Positions 19,215-27,781 of a DNA stretch of 64,000 nt are shown here, one piece after another. Both the position numbers and the translations under genes were made by a program. The notes under the pieces are model-generated. The model made no database searches, was not told the DNA's origin, and saw only the letters and a list, made by a program, of their open reading frames with translations. Numbering within the stretch: the first letter of the stretch is position 1; each line of letters starts with the position of its first letter. Source of the stretch: Salibaculum sp031581025 (GTDB taxonomy: Bacteria; Pseudomonadota; Alphaproteobacteria; Rhodobacterales; Rhodobacteraceae); assembly GCF_031581025.1 (NCBI RefSeq), contig NZ_JAVLCA010000006.1. One strand, written 5' to 3'.

Positions 19215-21341
19215 CTAGCCCCGGGCCTCGCGGATCAGCCGCAGGATATCCTTGGCCGCCTCGGGGATGTTGGTGCCCGGCCCGAAGATCGCCTTGACCC
19301 CTGCCCTGGTCAGGAACTCGTAGTCCTGCTGCGGGATCACCCCGCCGCAGATCACGATGATGTCTCCGGCGTCATTGGCCCTGAGCGCCTCGATCAACTT
19401 GGGCGCCAGGGTCTTGTGACCGGCCGCCTGGGACGAAATGCCGATGACATGAACATCGTTGTCCACCGCATCCTGCGCGGCCTCTTCGGGGGTCTGGAAC
19501 AGCGGGCCCACATCCACGTCGAAGCCGATGTCGGCAAAGGCCGTGGCGATGACCTTGGCGCCGCGGTCGTGGCCGTCCTGGCCCATCTTGACCACCAGCA
19601 TGCGCGGGCGGCGGCCCTCCTCGGTGGCAAAGGCATCGACCGCCTCCTGGATGGCGGCGAAATCCGCATCGCCCTCGTAGGCGGCGCCGTAGACCCCGGC
19701 GAGCGTCTTCACCTCGGCGCGATGGCGCCCGAATTCCTTTTCCATGGCCATGCTGATCTCTCCGACGGTTGCGCGGGCGCGCGCGGCTTCCACCGCCGCG
19801 GCCAGCAGGTTGCCCCCCTCCCGCGCGCGGCGGGTCACCTCATCCAGCGCGGCGTCGCAGGCCGCCTGGTCGCGGCTGTCGCGGATGCGGTGCAACGCGG
19901 CGACCTGCGAGTCGCGCACGCGGGCATTGTCCACGTCGCGGATGTCGATCGGGTCCTCGTGGTCCTTGCGATACTTGTTGACCCCGACGATGACCTCCTC
20001 GCCCCGGTCGATCATGGCCTGGCGGGTAGCGGCGGTTTCCTCGATGCGCAGCTTGGGCATGCCGCTGGCCACGGCGCGGGTCATGCCGCCCATTTCCTCG
20101 ACCTCTTCCATGAGCGCCCAGGCCTGTTCGGCCAGGTCGTGGGTCAGCTTTTCCACGTAGTAAGAGCCCGCCAGCGGGTCGACCACATTGGTCACGCCGG
20201 TTTCCTCCTGCAGAATCAGCTGTGTGTTGCGCGCGATCCGGGCGCTGAATTCCGTGGGCAGCGCGATGGCCTCGTCCAGCGCGTTGGTGTGCAGCGACTG
20301 GGTGCCGCCCAGAACCGCGCTCATGGCCTCATAGGCGGTGCGCACGACGTTGTTGTAGGGGTCCTGTTCCTGCAGCGAAACGCCGCTGGTCTGGCAATGG
20401 GTGCGCAGCATCTTGGATTTCTCGGCCTCGGCGCCCAGCTCGGTCATGATACGGTGCCAGAGCGTGCGCGCGGCGCGCAGTTTCGCGGCCTCCATGAAGA
20501 AGTTCATGCCGATGGCAAAGAAGAAGGACAGCCGCGGCGCGAACTTGTCCACGTCCATGCCGGCCGCGACGGCGGCGCGGACGTATTCGCGCCCGTCGGC
20601 GAGGGTGAAGGCCAGCTCCTGCACCAGGTTCGCCCCGGCCTCCTGCATGTGGTAGCCGGAGATCGAGATCGAGTTGAAGCGCGGCATCTCGGCGCTGGTA
20701 TACTCGATGATGTCGCTGACGATCCGCATGCTGGGGTCTGGCGGGTAGATATAGGTGTTGCGGACCATGAACTCCTTGAGGATGTCGTTCTGGATGGTCC
20801 CGGCCAGCGCCGACTTGTCATGGCCCTGCTCCTCGCCCGCGACGATGAAACTGGCCAGCACCGGGATCACCGCGCCGTTCATGGTCATGGAGACACTGAC
20901 CTTGTCCAGCGGGATGCCGTCGAACAGCACCTTCATGTCCTCGACGCTGTCGATGGCCACGCCGGCCTTGCCCACGTCCCCCTCGACCCGGGGGTGGTCA
21001 CTGTCATAGCCGCGGTGGGTGGCCAGGTCGAAGGCCACGGAAACGCCCTGCTGCCCGGCGGCCAGGTTCTTGCGGTAGAAGGCGTTGGACTCCTCGGCGG
21101 TCGAGAAGCCGGCATATTGCCGGATCGTCCAGGGGCGGCCCGCATACATGGTGGAGCGGACGCCACGGGTGAAGGGTTCCTCGCCCGGCAAGGCCCCCAT
21201 ATGCGGCAAGCCGCTCGTGTCTTCCTCGGTATAGAGCGGCTGGACCTCGATGCCCTCCAGCGTCTTCCAGGTCAGGTCGTCCAGCGGGCGGCCGCGCAAT
21301 TCCTTCTCGGCGCGGTCAGCCCACTCCTTTTTCGATCCCAT
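19215..21341 (-). CDS. scpA: Methylmalonyl-CoA mutase
   Basis: 708 residues, the full-length single-chain form. Converts (R)-methylmalonyl-CoA to succinyl-CoA with adenosylcobalamin. The N-terminal TIM barrel carries the substrate-binding stretch RPWTIRQYAGFS; the C-terminal cobalamin domain has the base-off motif GQDGHDRGAKV (DxHxxG). A GGAGGA ribosome-binding site precedes ATG 21341. It completes the propionyl-CoA route whose carboxylase is encoded by pccA and pccB nearby; a TTTGC/GCAAA palindrome about 145-160 bases upstream may place it under PccR. Confidence 0.96.
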   Translation of the reverse strand: MGSKKEWADRAEKELRGRPLDDLTWKTLEGIEVQPLYTEEDTSGLPHMGALPGEEPFTRGVRSTMYAGRPWTIRQYAGFSTAEESNAFYRKNLAAGQQGVSVAFDLATHRGYDSDHPRVEGDVGKAGVAIDSVEDMKVLFDGIPLDKVSVSMTMNGAVIPVLASFIVAGEEQGHDKSALAGTIQNDILKEFMVRNTYIYPPDPSMRIVSDIIEYTSAEMPRFNSISISGYHMQEAGANLVQELAFTLADGREYVRAAVAAGMDVDKFAPRLSFFFAIGMNFFMEAAKLRAARTLWHRIMTELGAEAEKSKMLRTHCQTSGVSLQEQDPYNNVVRTAYEAMSAVLGGTQSLHTNALDEAIALPTEFSARIARNTQLILQEETGVTNVVDPLAGSYYVEKLTHDLAEQAWALMEEVEEMGGMTRAVASGMPKLRIEETAATRQAMIDRGEEVIVGVNKYRKDHEDPIDIRDVDNARVRDSQVAALHRIRDSRDQAACDAALDEVTRRAREGGNLLAAAVEAARARATVGEISMAMEKEFGRHRAEVKTLAGVYGAAYEGDADFAAIQEAVDAFATEEGRRPRMLVVKMGQDGHDRGAKVIATAFADIGFDVDVGPLFQTPEEAAQDAVDNDVHVIGISSQAAGHKTLAPKLIEALRANDAGDIIVICGGVIPQQDYEFLTRAGVKAIFGPGTNIPEAAKDILRLIREARG

Positions 21342-21659
21342 CTTTCAGTCCTCCGTTGGGCGTGGGGCCATTGCCCGGCACCACGCGCAGATTCCTCTTG
21401 CCGGGCTGGCCCGGCCTGTCCGTCGTTTCGGGCGCGCGCCTTCCGCGGGTTTGCGGTGCCGTGCCGGTTGGCACCGGGCGGCCGCGCAAAGTCCGTTTGC
21501 CATGTGGTGGACCCGCCCCACCGCGGCGCGTCGGCCCGGACCACGCGCCGTGGGCGAGCCGGGGCGCATGGCGGACTGGCAAAATTGTTACGGCCAGCCG
21601 CGCGCATGGCCTTCGATTTCCCCACCGGAAAGTCTATATCGATACCAGAAGGAGATCCC
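21342..21659. other. Divergent spacer between methylmalonyl-CoA mutase and DUF4174 genes
   Basis: 318 bases with no convincing gene. It holds a GCAAA-5-TTTGC inverted repeat at 21486-21500 and a further GCAAA at 21579-21583 facing the DUF4174 gene. The rest is GC-rich without clear structure. Confidence 0.6.
21486..21500. promoter_or_regulatory. Candidate PccR operator upstream of methylmalonyl-CoA mutase
   Basis: GCAAA (21486-21490), GTCCG spacer, TTTGC (21496-21500). The half-sites match those clustered upstream of pccB and pccR in this window. One base longer spacing than the GCAAA-N4-TTTGC core I recall for Rhodobacter PccR sites, so only a candidate. Confidence 0.4.
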
Positions 21660-22124
21660 ATGTTCAGACTCATCGCCCTTGTGATCGCAGGCCTCATGGC
21701 CGGGGCCGCAGCTGCCCAGGACGATAGCGACCGATCCGCTGTCGAGATATGGCAGGACGACCCCAGCACGGTCTTTTCCGCCACCGAGGTGGAGGTGAAA
21801 GACTTTATCTGGATCGCGCGCCCCATCGTTCTCTTTGCCGACAACCCCAATGACCCGAACTTTCGCCAACAGCTGGATTTTCTGAACGACCGCTCGGAGT
21901 CTCTTGCCGAACGTGATGTGGTTGTCATCACCGATACGGATACCGAACCCATGACCGAGTTGCGCAAACGCCTGCGCCCGCGCGGCTTCATGCTGGTCAT
22001 CATGGGCAAGGACGGCGAAATCGAGCTGCGCAAGCCCACCCCCTGGGGCGGCCGCGAGATCACGCGCACGATCGACAAGATGCCGCTGCGGCAACAGGAG
22101 ATCGACGCGGCCCGGGGGTTCTGA
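21660..22124 (+). CDS. DUF4174 exported protein
   Basis: 154 residues from ATG 21660, preceded by GAAGGAGAT. Signal peptide of about 19 residues, then a compact domain (IWIARPIVLFADNPNDPNF..., ERDVVVITDTD, GFMLVIMGKDGEIELRKP) matching DUF4174, a thioredoxin-fold-like family without a visible CxxC. Periplasmic, function unknown. Divergent from the mutase gene. Confidence 0.85.
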   Translation: MFRLIALVIAGLMAGAAAAQDDSDRSAVEIWQDDPSTVFSATEVEVKDFIWIARPIVLFADNPNDPNFRQQLDFLNDRSESLAERDVVVITDTDTEPMTELRKRLRPRGFMLVIMGKDGEIELRKPTPWGGREITRTIDKMPLRQQEIDAARGF

Positions 22125-22130
22125 GCCATC

Positions 22131-22487
22131 TCAGCGCCCCCCGTCGCGCAGGGCCAGCGCCATGCCGCTGGGGAGCAGCGCGATCACGATGATCCCCAGC
22201 ACGGGCACCGGCGCGACGCCCAGCCGGATCAGCAAGACGGCCAGCAGCCAGAGCGCCGCCAGCCCCAGCAGCGCCAGCGTCCAGAACACCGCGCGCAGCG
22301 CCCGGCCCCGGCCCAGCCCGAAAACGGTGGCAAAGGCGGCCAGGCCGGCCACGGGCGCGGCCAGCAGCCACGGCCCCGGCGGCATCGGCCCAGCCCCGGC
22401 CTGAACCCGCATCACGGCGAAAGCGGTTCCCACCCCGGCCACATAGGCCAGCAGGTAGACCAGCGCGATATGGGCGCGACGCGACAT
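22131..22487 (-). CDS. Small integral membrane protein
   Basis: 118 residues with about four hydrophobic segments (roughly 8-27, 40-60, 66-88, 92-110) and almost no soluble part. It lies 4 bases downstream of pccA on the same strand, so it is probably co-transcribed. Not recognised; no catalytic motif. Confidence 0.7.
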   Translation of the reverse strand: MSRRAHIALVYLLAYVAGVGTAFAVMRVQAGAGPMPPGPWLLAAPVAGLAAFATVFGLGRGRALRAVFWTLALLGLAALWLLAVLLIRLGVAPVPVLGIIVIALLPSGMALALRDGGR

Positions 22488-22491
22488 GGGG

Positions 22492-24489
22492 TTACTCGAA
22501 CTCCATGATCACGTCATCCACCGCCAGGCTGTCACCCGCCCCGGCGTTGATCCGCGCCACGATCCCGGCCCGCTCGGCACGCAGGATGTTCTCCATCTTC
22601 ATGGCCTCCACGGTGCAGAGCGCCTGGCCCTCTTGCACCTCCTGGCCGATTTCGACATCGACCGTCATGATCATGCCGGGCATCGGGCAGAGCAGCATCC
22701 TGGAGGTGTCCGGCGGCAGCTTCTCGGGCATCAGGGCCGCCAGGTCGGCCTGGCGCGGGGTGCGCACGTTCACCCGCAGGTCCGCCCCGCGATAGCGCAG
22801 GCGGAACCCGGCCGAGATCAGCTCGGTCTTGAGCACCAGCGGCGCGCCGTCCACCCTCATCCGCGCGAGAGACTGCCCCGGGGCCCAATCCCCCTCGACC
22901 CGGTAGGTCCTGTCCGCGACGGTCACATCCGCGCCCGCGCGGTCGGCCGAGACGCCGGCCTCCAGGGCCTTGCCCTGCAGGGTCACGACCCAGTCCTCTC
23001 CGACCTGGCGTTCATGGTTGCCCATGCGCCCCGAGATGCGCGCGCGTCGGATCTCGCAGACCCGGTACATGGCCACCGCCGCTGCGGCGACGCGACCCAG
23101 CTCGCTGTCGGGAAGGGTCACACCCTCGAAACCCTCGGGGTATTCCTCGGCGATGAAGGCGGTGGTCATCTTGCCGCTGGTGAATTTCGGATGGTCATAG
23201 ACCGCGGCCAGAAAGGGGATGTTGTGGCCGATCCCCTCGACCTCGAAACTGTCCAGCGCGATACGCATCTCCTCGATCGCCGTGTCGCGGTCCGGCGCCC
23301 AGGTGCAGAGCTTGGCGATCATCGGGTCGTAATACATGGAAATCTCGCCGCCCTCGAACACGCCGGTGTCGTTGCGCACGGCGCGCTTGGCCTCCGAGAC
23401 CTCCTCGGGCGGGCGATAGCGGGTCAGCCGCCCGATCGAGGGCAGGAAACCGCGATAGGGGTCCTCGGCATAGAGCCGGCTTTCCATGGCCCAGCCATTG
23501 AGCGTGATGTCGTCCTGGGCCAGTTGCAGCACCTCGCCCCCCGCGACTCGGATCATCTGTTCGACAAGGTCCACGCCGGTGATCAGCTCGGTCACCGGGT
23601 GTTCCACCTGCAGGCGCGTGTTCATTTCCAGGAAATAGAAGTTCTTGTCGCCATCGACGATGAATTCCACCGTGCCCGCGCTGGCGTAGTCCACCGCCTG
23701 GGCCAGGGCGACGGCCTGTTCGCCCATGGCCTTGCGGGTGGCTTCGTCGAGGAAGGGGCTGGGCGCCTCTTCGATGACCTTCTGATTGCGGCGCTGGATG
23801 CTGCATTCCCGCTCGCCCAGGTAGATGCCGTTGCCGTGCTGGTCGCACAGCACCTGGATCTCGATGTGGCGCGGCTGGGTGACGAATTTTTCGATGAAGA
23901 TGCGGTCGTCGCCAAAGGAACTGGACGCCTCGCTCTTGGAGGACTGGAAGCCCTCGCGCGCCTCGTCGTCGGTCCAGGCGATGCGCATGCCCTTGCCGCC
24001 GCCCCCGGCGCTGGCCTTGATCATGACCGGATAGCCGATTTCCTGGCTGATCTTCACCGCCTCTTCGGCATCCTCGATCAGGCCCATGACACCAGGCACG
24101 GTGCTGACCCCCGCCTCCTGTGCCAGTTTCTTGGAGGTGATCTTGTCGCCCATGGCCTCGATCGCGCCCTCGGGCGGCCCGATGAAGGCGACACCCTCGG
24201 CCGCCAGGGCCTTGGCGAATTTCGCGTTCTCCGACAGGAAGCCATAGCCCGGATGCACCGCTTCGGCCCCGGTTTCTCGGACCGCGCGCATGACGTTCTC
24301 GATCACGATATAGGACTGGTTTGCCGGCGCCGGGCCGATATGCACCGCCTCGTCGGCCATCCGGACGTGCAGCGCATGCTTGTCCGCATCCGAATAGATG
24401 GCGACGGTGGCGATCCCCATGCGGCGGGCGGACTTGATGACGCGGCAGGCGATCTCGCCCCGGTTTGCGATCAGGATTTTCTTGAACAT
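22492..24489 (-). CDS. pccA: Propionyl-CoA carboxylase, alpha (biotin) subunit
   Basis: 665 residues. Biotin carboxylase domain at the N-terminus (MFKKILIANRGEIACRV, the ATP-grasp glycine loop KASAGGGGKGM, catalytic EMNTRLQVEHPVTE), a central BT domain and a C-terminal biotinyl carrier domain with the lysine in EAMKME. With PccB it carboxylates propionyl-CoA to (S)-methylmalonyl-CoA. The EMNTRLQVEHPVTE ending and the propionyl-type linker separate it from acetyl-CoA carboxylase subunits. Confidence 0.95.
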   Translation of the reverse strand: MFKKILIANRGEIACRVIKSARRMGIATVAIYSDADKHALHVRMADEAVHIGPAPANQSYIVIENVMRAVRETGAEAVHPGYGFLSENAKFAKALAAEGVAFIGPPEGAIEAMGDKITSKKLAQEAGVSTVPGVMGLIEDAEEAVKISQEIGYPVMIKASAGGGGKGMRIAWTDDEAREGFQSSKSEASSSFGDDRIFIEKFVTQPRHIEIQVLCDQHGNGIYLGERECSIQRRNQKVIEEAPSPFLDEATRKAMGEQAVALAQAVDYASAGTVEFIVDGDKNFYFLEMNTRLQVEHPVTELITGVDLVEQMIRVAGGEVLQLAQDDITLNGWAMESRLYAEDPYRGFLPSIGRLTRYRPPEEVSEAKRAVRNDTGVFEGGEISMYYDPMIAKLCTWAPDRDTAIEEMRIALDSFEVEGIGHNIPFLAAVYDHPKFTSGKMTTAFIAEEYPEGFEGVTLPDSELGRVAAAAVAMYRVCEIRRARISGRMGNHERQVGEDWVVTLQGKALEAGVSADRAGADVTVADRTYRVEGDWAPGQSLARMRVDGAPLVLKTELISAGFRLRYRGADLRVNVRTPRQADLAALMPEKLPPDTSRMLLCPMPGMIMTVDVEIGQEVQEGQALCTVEAMKMENILRAERAGIVARINAGAGDSLAVDDVIMEFE

Positions 24490-24511
24490 GGCTAGGGTCC
24501 TTCAAAAGCAA

Positions 24512-24546
24512 GACCGCCGCCCCGGGGGGCACCCGGAACGGCGGTC
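24512..24546 (-). terminator. Rho-independent terminator upstream of pccA
   Basis: Stem GACCGCCG (24512-24519) pairs with CGGCGGTC (24539-24546). Read on the minus strand it is followed by TTGCTTTTG, a short T-rich tail. It would stop transcripts from the small glycine-zipper lipoprotein gene before pccA. Confidence 0.6.
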
Positions 24547-24582
24547 GGAAAAGATCGGGCGCCTTGAACGGGCGCGGTCAGG

Positions 24583-24786
24583 TCAGCGGCAAGCGGTCGT
24601 GAATTCGTCGCAAAGCGCCCCGCCGGCGCCGCCGACGATCGCGCCGGTGACAGGGTCGCCACCGAGGGCATCGACGACAACCGCGCCCCCCGCGGCCCCG
24701 GCGAGCCCGCGTTCGAGATCATTGTCGAGACAGGCCGAGAGGCCCGCGACCGCCGCACAGGCGAGAACGAGACGAAATTTGAACAT
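24583..24786 (-). CDS. Small glycine-zipper lipoprotein
   Basis: 67 residues from ATG 24786 (MFKFRLVLACAAVAGLSAC). The lipobox LSAC predicts lipid anchoring; the mature part is a Gly/Ala-rich zipper (GLAGAAGGAVV, GAIVGGAGGALC) of the kind found in outer-membrane-associated small lipoproteins. Two Cys near the C-terminus. Conserved-looking but function unknown. Sits between pccA and pccB on the same strand. Confidence 0.75.
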   Translation of the reverse strand: MFKFRLVLACAAVAGLSACLDNDLERGLAGAAGGAVVVDALGGDPVTGAIVGGAGGALCDEFTTACR

Positions 24787-25117
24787 GGGATACTGCCTTT
24801 TTCTTGGTTGATCCTGCACCGCCCAGCTTCCGCGCTTCGGGGCCGCATGGCAAATGGAAACTGACAGCCTGCCGAGGATGGGCGGAGTCGCCCCGCCGAC
24901 ATCATTGCACTGCGGCAAAGGGGTGCCGGCCCGATCGCGAGGCGATCGAACCGGCACGGGGAAGGGTCACAGTCTTGACAATACGCGGGCGGTTGGGGGC
25001 CACCCGCACCGACAACCTGCCACGCCCCAAGCGGCCGGTCACCACCCGCAATCGCGAGGCGGGCACGGTCGGCCGTTTCCCGCCGGGATTGTGTCTTCTT
25101 GCGCCAGAACCCGCCGA
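24787..25117. other. Gene-free spacer with a long imperfect hairpin
   Basis: 331 bases without a credible gene. The main structure is an inverted repeat of 16 bases (24923-24938 with 24942-24957, loop GAG, two mismatches). A TTGACA occurs at 24975-24980 on the plus strand, but no convincing -10 element follows. Confidence 0.55.
24923..24957. terminator. 16-bp imperfect hairpin
   Basis: GTGCCGGCCCGATCGC, loop GAG, GCGATCGAACCGGCAC; two mismatched pairs. It lies in the spacer downstream of the 119-residue hypothetical gene and upstream of the small lipoprotein gene (minus strand). No T-run, so it may be a terminator of the Rho-aided kind, an RNA-stability element or a protein site. Confidence 0.4.
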
Positions 25118-25477
25118 TCATGGCGCCCACCCAGGCTCGAATATCTCGGGAAAAGCGGCCCGGGCCGCCGCGATATCGACCCGCAGCAGGGCGTCGTAGC
25201 TTTCGGGGTCGAAGGGGTCTTCCGCCGGGACAATCTCGCGCCCGAACAGCCAGTTGATCCGGCCCGCATCCAGGTTTCCGCGCACGAAGGGGGCCTCGCC
25301 GAAATGCTCGATCAGCGCCCAGAGAAAGCCCGCGTCGGCCTTGCGGTCCGGGGGTCTGCGGTCGGCGTAGCGCTCGCGGCGCTTCAGCGCGGGCGGCGTG
25401 CCCTTTGCCGGGCGGCGCAGGGTGAACTGGTAGTCCGTCCCGGGCAAGCGACTGGGAAAGCCACGGTGCTTTTCCAT
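25118..25477 (-). CDS. Hypothetical protein, 119 residues
   Basis: Start taken at ATG 25477 (MEKHRGFPSRLPGTDY). The protein is basic at the N-terminus (LKRRERYADRRPPDRKAD) and acidic and helical at the C-terminus (FLWALIEHFGEAPFV, DALLRVDIAAARAAFPEIF). No signal peptide or membrane helix. Located between pccB and pccA on the same strand, as are several small genes here. Not recognised. Confidence 0.6.
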   Translation of the reverse strand: MEKHRGFPSRLPGTDYQFTLRRPAKGTPPALKRRERYADRRPPDRKADAGFLWALIEHFGEAPFVRGNLDAGRINWLFGREIVPAEDPFDPESYDALLRVDIAAARAAFPEIFEPGWAP

Positions 25478-25580
25478 CACGCGCCCCCTGTCGTGATCAG
25501 GCGCGGGGCCGGGCCCTGTGCGCGGGCCGCCACACGACGGACATCCCGTGACGATCGCAGGGAAAGATCGCGGCGGTGCA

Positions 25581-25955
25581 TCAGAAATACTCCCAGATAC
25601 AGTCAGTGTTCGAGAGCCGGAACACCTCGAAAAACTGCGTGACATCCGGCGCGGGCTCCCCGAAGGACACCTTCTGCGCCGACAGCGAGATCACCACCTT
25701 CTCCACCGCGATCCCCTCGGCGTCCAGCGCCGGGCGGGCGAAATCGGCGCAGAGCACCGCGAAATCATCGGCCACCTCGGCAAAGCTGCGCGCCGCCAGC
25801 TCGGGCGCAAGGAACCGGAACCGGGCCATATCCTGCGCTTCGTCAAGCCGCAGTTCCATCAACTCCAGCGGCTGGCCCGAGGGCACCGCGACATCCTGCG
25901 CAGCCACCGCCGGGGCGGCCACGAGCATGAGTGCGGACAGGAACGGGCGGATCAT
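25581..25955 (-). CDS. DUF6497-like exported protein
   Basis: 124 residues from ATG 25955, which opens a signal peptide (MIRPFLSALMLVAAPAVAAQ). The mature protein has the features I associate with DUF6497 (LELMELRLDE, FRFLAPEL, VVISLSAQKVSFGEPAPDVTQ) and two Cys that could form a disulfide. Periplasmic, unknown function. 89 bases downstream of pccB with a strong hairpin between them. Confidence 0.65.
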   Translation of the reverse strand: MIRPFLSALMLVAAPAVAAQDVAVPSGQPLELMELRLDEAQDMARFRFLAPELAARSFAEVADDFAVLCADFARPALDAEGIAVEKVVISLSAQKVSFGEPAPDVTQFFEVFRLSNTDCIWEYF

Positions 25956-25991
25956 CAACAGGCTACCTGGCGTCTTTGGGTCGAAAATACC

Positions 25992-26038
25992 GCGGGGGCG
26001 TCGCGCTTGCGCGACGGGGGCAGAACCCCCTGCCCCGC
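25992..26038 (-). terminator. Compound GC-rich hairpins after pccB
   Basis: An 8-bp perfect stem CGTCGCGC/GCGCGACG (25999-26006 with 26009-26016, TT loop) is followed by GGGGG (26016-26020) pairing with CCCCC (26026-26030). A larger outer pairing GCGGGG/CCCCGC (25992-25997 with 26033-26038) is also possible. It lies just after the pccB stop and probably ends its transcript. Confidence 0.5.
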
Positions 26039-26044
26039 GTCGGC

Positions 26045-27577
26045 TCACAGCGGGATGTTGTCGTGTTTTTTCCAGGGCATCTTGCGCTGCTTGCTACGCA
26101 GCCCGGCAAAGGCCCGGCACAGCCGCTTGCGGGTCGAGCGGGGCTGGATCACCTCGTCGATGAACCCGCGTTCGGCCGCCACGAAGGGGTTGGCGAAACG
26201 GTCCTCGTATTCCGAGGTGCGCGCCGCGATCTTCGCCTCGTCGCCCAGTTCCGAGCGATAGAGGATCTCGGTCGCGCCCTTGGCGCCCATCACCGCCACC
26301 TCGGAGGTGGGCCAGGCATAGTTGATATCCCCGCGCAGATGCTTGGAACTCATGACGACATAGGCTCCGCCATAGGCCTTGCGGGTGATGACGGTGACCT
26401 TGGGCACGGTCGCCTCGCCATAGGCAAACAGCAGCTTGGCGCCGTGCTTGATGACGCCGCGATATTCCTGGCCCGTCCCGGGCAGGAAGCCGGGCACATC
26501 GACGAGGGTCAGCAGCGGAATCTCGAAGGCATCGCAAAACCGCACGAAACGCGCGGCCTTGCGGCTGCTGTCGATGTCCAGGCAGCCGGCCAGAACCATG
26601 GGCTGATTCGCCACGACACCCACGGTCTGGCCTTCAAGACGGATGAACCCGGTGATGATGTTCTTGGCAAAATCCTCCTGGGTCTCGTAGAAATCGCCCT
26701 CGTCGCCGATCTTGTGGATCAGCTCTTTCATGTCATAGGGCATGTTCGGGTTTTCCGGCACCAGCGTGTCCAGGCTGTCCTCGACGCGATCCACGTCGTC
26801 GAAGAAGGGCCGCCGGGGCGGCTTTTCCTGGTTGTTCAGCGGCAGGAAATCGACGAGGCGGCGCACCTCGGCCAGGGCTTCGACATCGTTGTCAAAGGCG
26901 GCGTCGGCGACGCTCGATTTCTTGGTATGGGTGCCCGCGCCGCCCAGTTCCTCGGCCGTCACCTGCTCGTTCGTCACGGTCTTGACCACATCCGGTCCGG
27001 TCACGAACATGTAGGAACTGTCCTTCACCATGAAGATGAAATCGGTCATGGCCGGGGAATAGACCGCACCACCGGCGCAGGGTCCCATGATGACGCTGAT
27101 CTGCGGCACCACGCCCGAGGCCTCGATGTTGCGCTGGAAGACCTCGCCGTAGCCGGCAAGGCTGTCGACCCCTTCCTGGATGCGGGCACCGCCCGAGTCG
27201 TTGATGCCGATGACCGGCGCGCCATTCTGCATGGCCATGTCCATGATCTTGCAGATCTTCTGGGCGTGGGTCGCCGAAACCGACCCGCCCAGCACCGTGA
27301 AATCCTGACTGAAGACATAGACCTGCCGGCCGTTGATCGTGCCCCAGCCAGTAACCACGCCATCGCCGTAGGGCCGATTGTCCTGCATGCCGAAGTCGAT
27401 GCAGCGATGGGCGACGAACATGTCGTATTCTTCGAAGCTGCCCTCGTCGAGCAGCAGTTCCATGCGTTCGCGCGCGGTCAGCTTGCCCTTGGCATGCTGG
27501 GCGTCGATCCGCTTCTGGCCACCGCCCAGGCGGGCGGCCTCGCGGCGGTCTTCCAGTTGCTGGAGAATGTCGGTCAT
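26045..27577 (-). CDS. pccB: Propionyl-CoA carboxylase, beta (carboxyltransferase) subunit
   Basis: 510 residues from ATG 27577 (MTDILQQLEDRREAAR); the open frame to 27703 crosses the operator region and is not used. Carboxyltransferase domain with ARERMELLLDEGSFEE, a GGARIQEGVDSLAGYG oxyanion loop and GPCAGGAVYSPA. It transfers carboxylate from biotin on PccA to propionyl-CoA. First gene of the minus-strand pcc cluster; TTTGC/GCAAA palindromes sit 68-117 bases upstream of its start. Confidence 0.96.
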   Translation of the reverse strand: MTDILQQLEDRREAARLGGGQKRIDAQHAKGKLTARERMELLLDEGSFEEYDMFVAHRCIDFGMQDNRPYGDGVVTGWGTINGRQVYVFSQDFTVLGGSVSATHAQKICKIMDMAMQNGAPVIGINDSGGARIQEGVDSLAGYGEVFQRNIEASGVVPQISVIMGPCAGGAVYSPAMTDFIFMVKDSSYMFVTGPDVVKTVTNEQVTAEELGGAGTHTKKSSVADAAFDNDVEALAEVRRLVDFLPLNNQEKPPRRPFFDDVDRVEDSLDTLVPENPNMPYDMKELIHKIGDEGDFYETQEDFAKNIITGFIRLEGQTVGVVANQPMVLAGCLDIDSSRKAARFVRFCDAFEIPLLTLVDVPGFLPGTGQEYRGVIKHGAKLLFAYGEATVPKVTVITRKAYGGAYVVMSSKHLRGDINYAWPTSEVAVMGAKGATEILYRSELGDEAKIAARTSEYEDRFANPFVAAERGFIDEVIQPRSTRKRLCRAFAGLRSKQRKMPWKKHDNIPL

Positions 27578-27644
27578 GCGTGTTGTCCCTCGCCTTGATT
27601 GCCCTCTTCTATCCGGGTGCCGGGCAAAACCCGAGTCCCGATTG

Positions 27645-27694
27645 GCAAATTTGCAAATCTCAAGATTTGCCATGGCAGATTTCAGCAAATCTGC
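27645..27694. promoter_or_regulatory. Cluster of TTTGC/GCAAA palindromes, probable PccR operator
   Basis: Three overlapping or adjacent palindromes: GCAAATTTGC (27645-27654); GCAAATCT-CA-AGATTTGC (27653-27670, perfect); GCAGATTT-CAGC-AAATCTGC (27675-27694, perfect). They sit between divergent pccB and the MFS gene. The half-sites match the TTTGCAAA-type motif I recall for Rhodobacter sphaeroides PccR, and the PccR gene lies 1.4 kb away. Confidence 0.7.
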
Positions 27695-27781
27695 GAATTC
27701 CATCCCCCTGCGGCGCCCTGTGCATCAATCGCCGCATGGCTGTGCATGGACAGCCCCCACGAAACCGCCTAGCTGGGCAGG

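Noticed and set aside
18993..21659. Very long open frame opposite the methylmalonyl-CoA mutase gene
   Set aside because: It is the antisense of scpA and of the glyoxalase-like gene, open because GC-rich codons lack stops; only its end from 21660 (DUF4174) is real.
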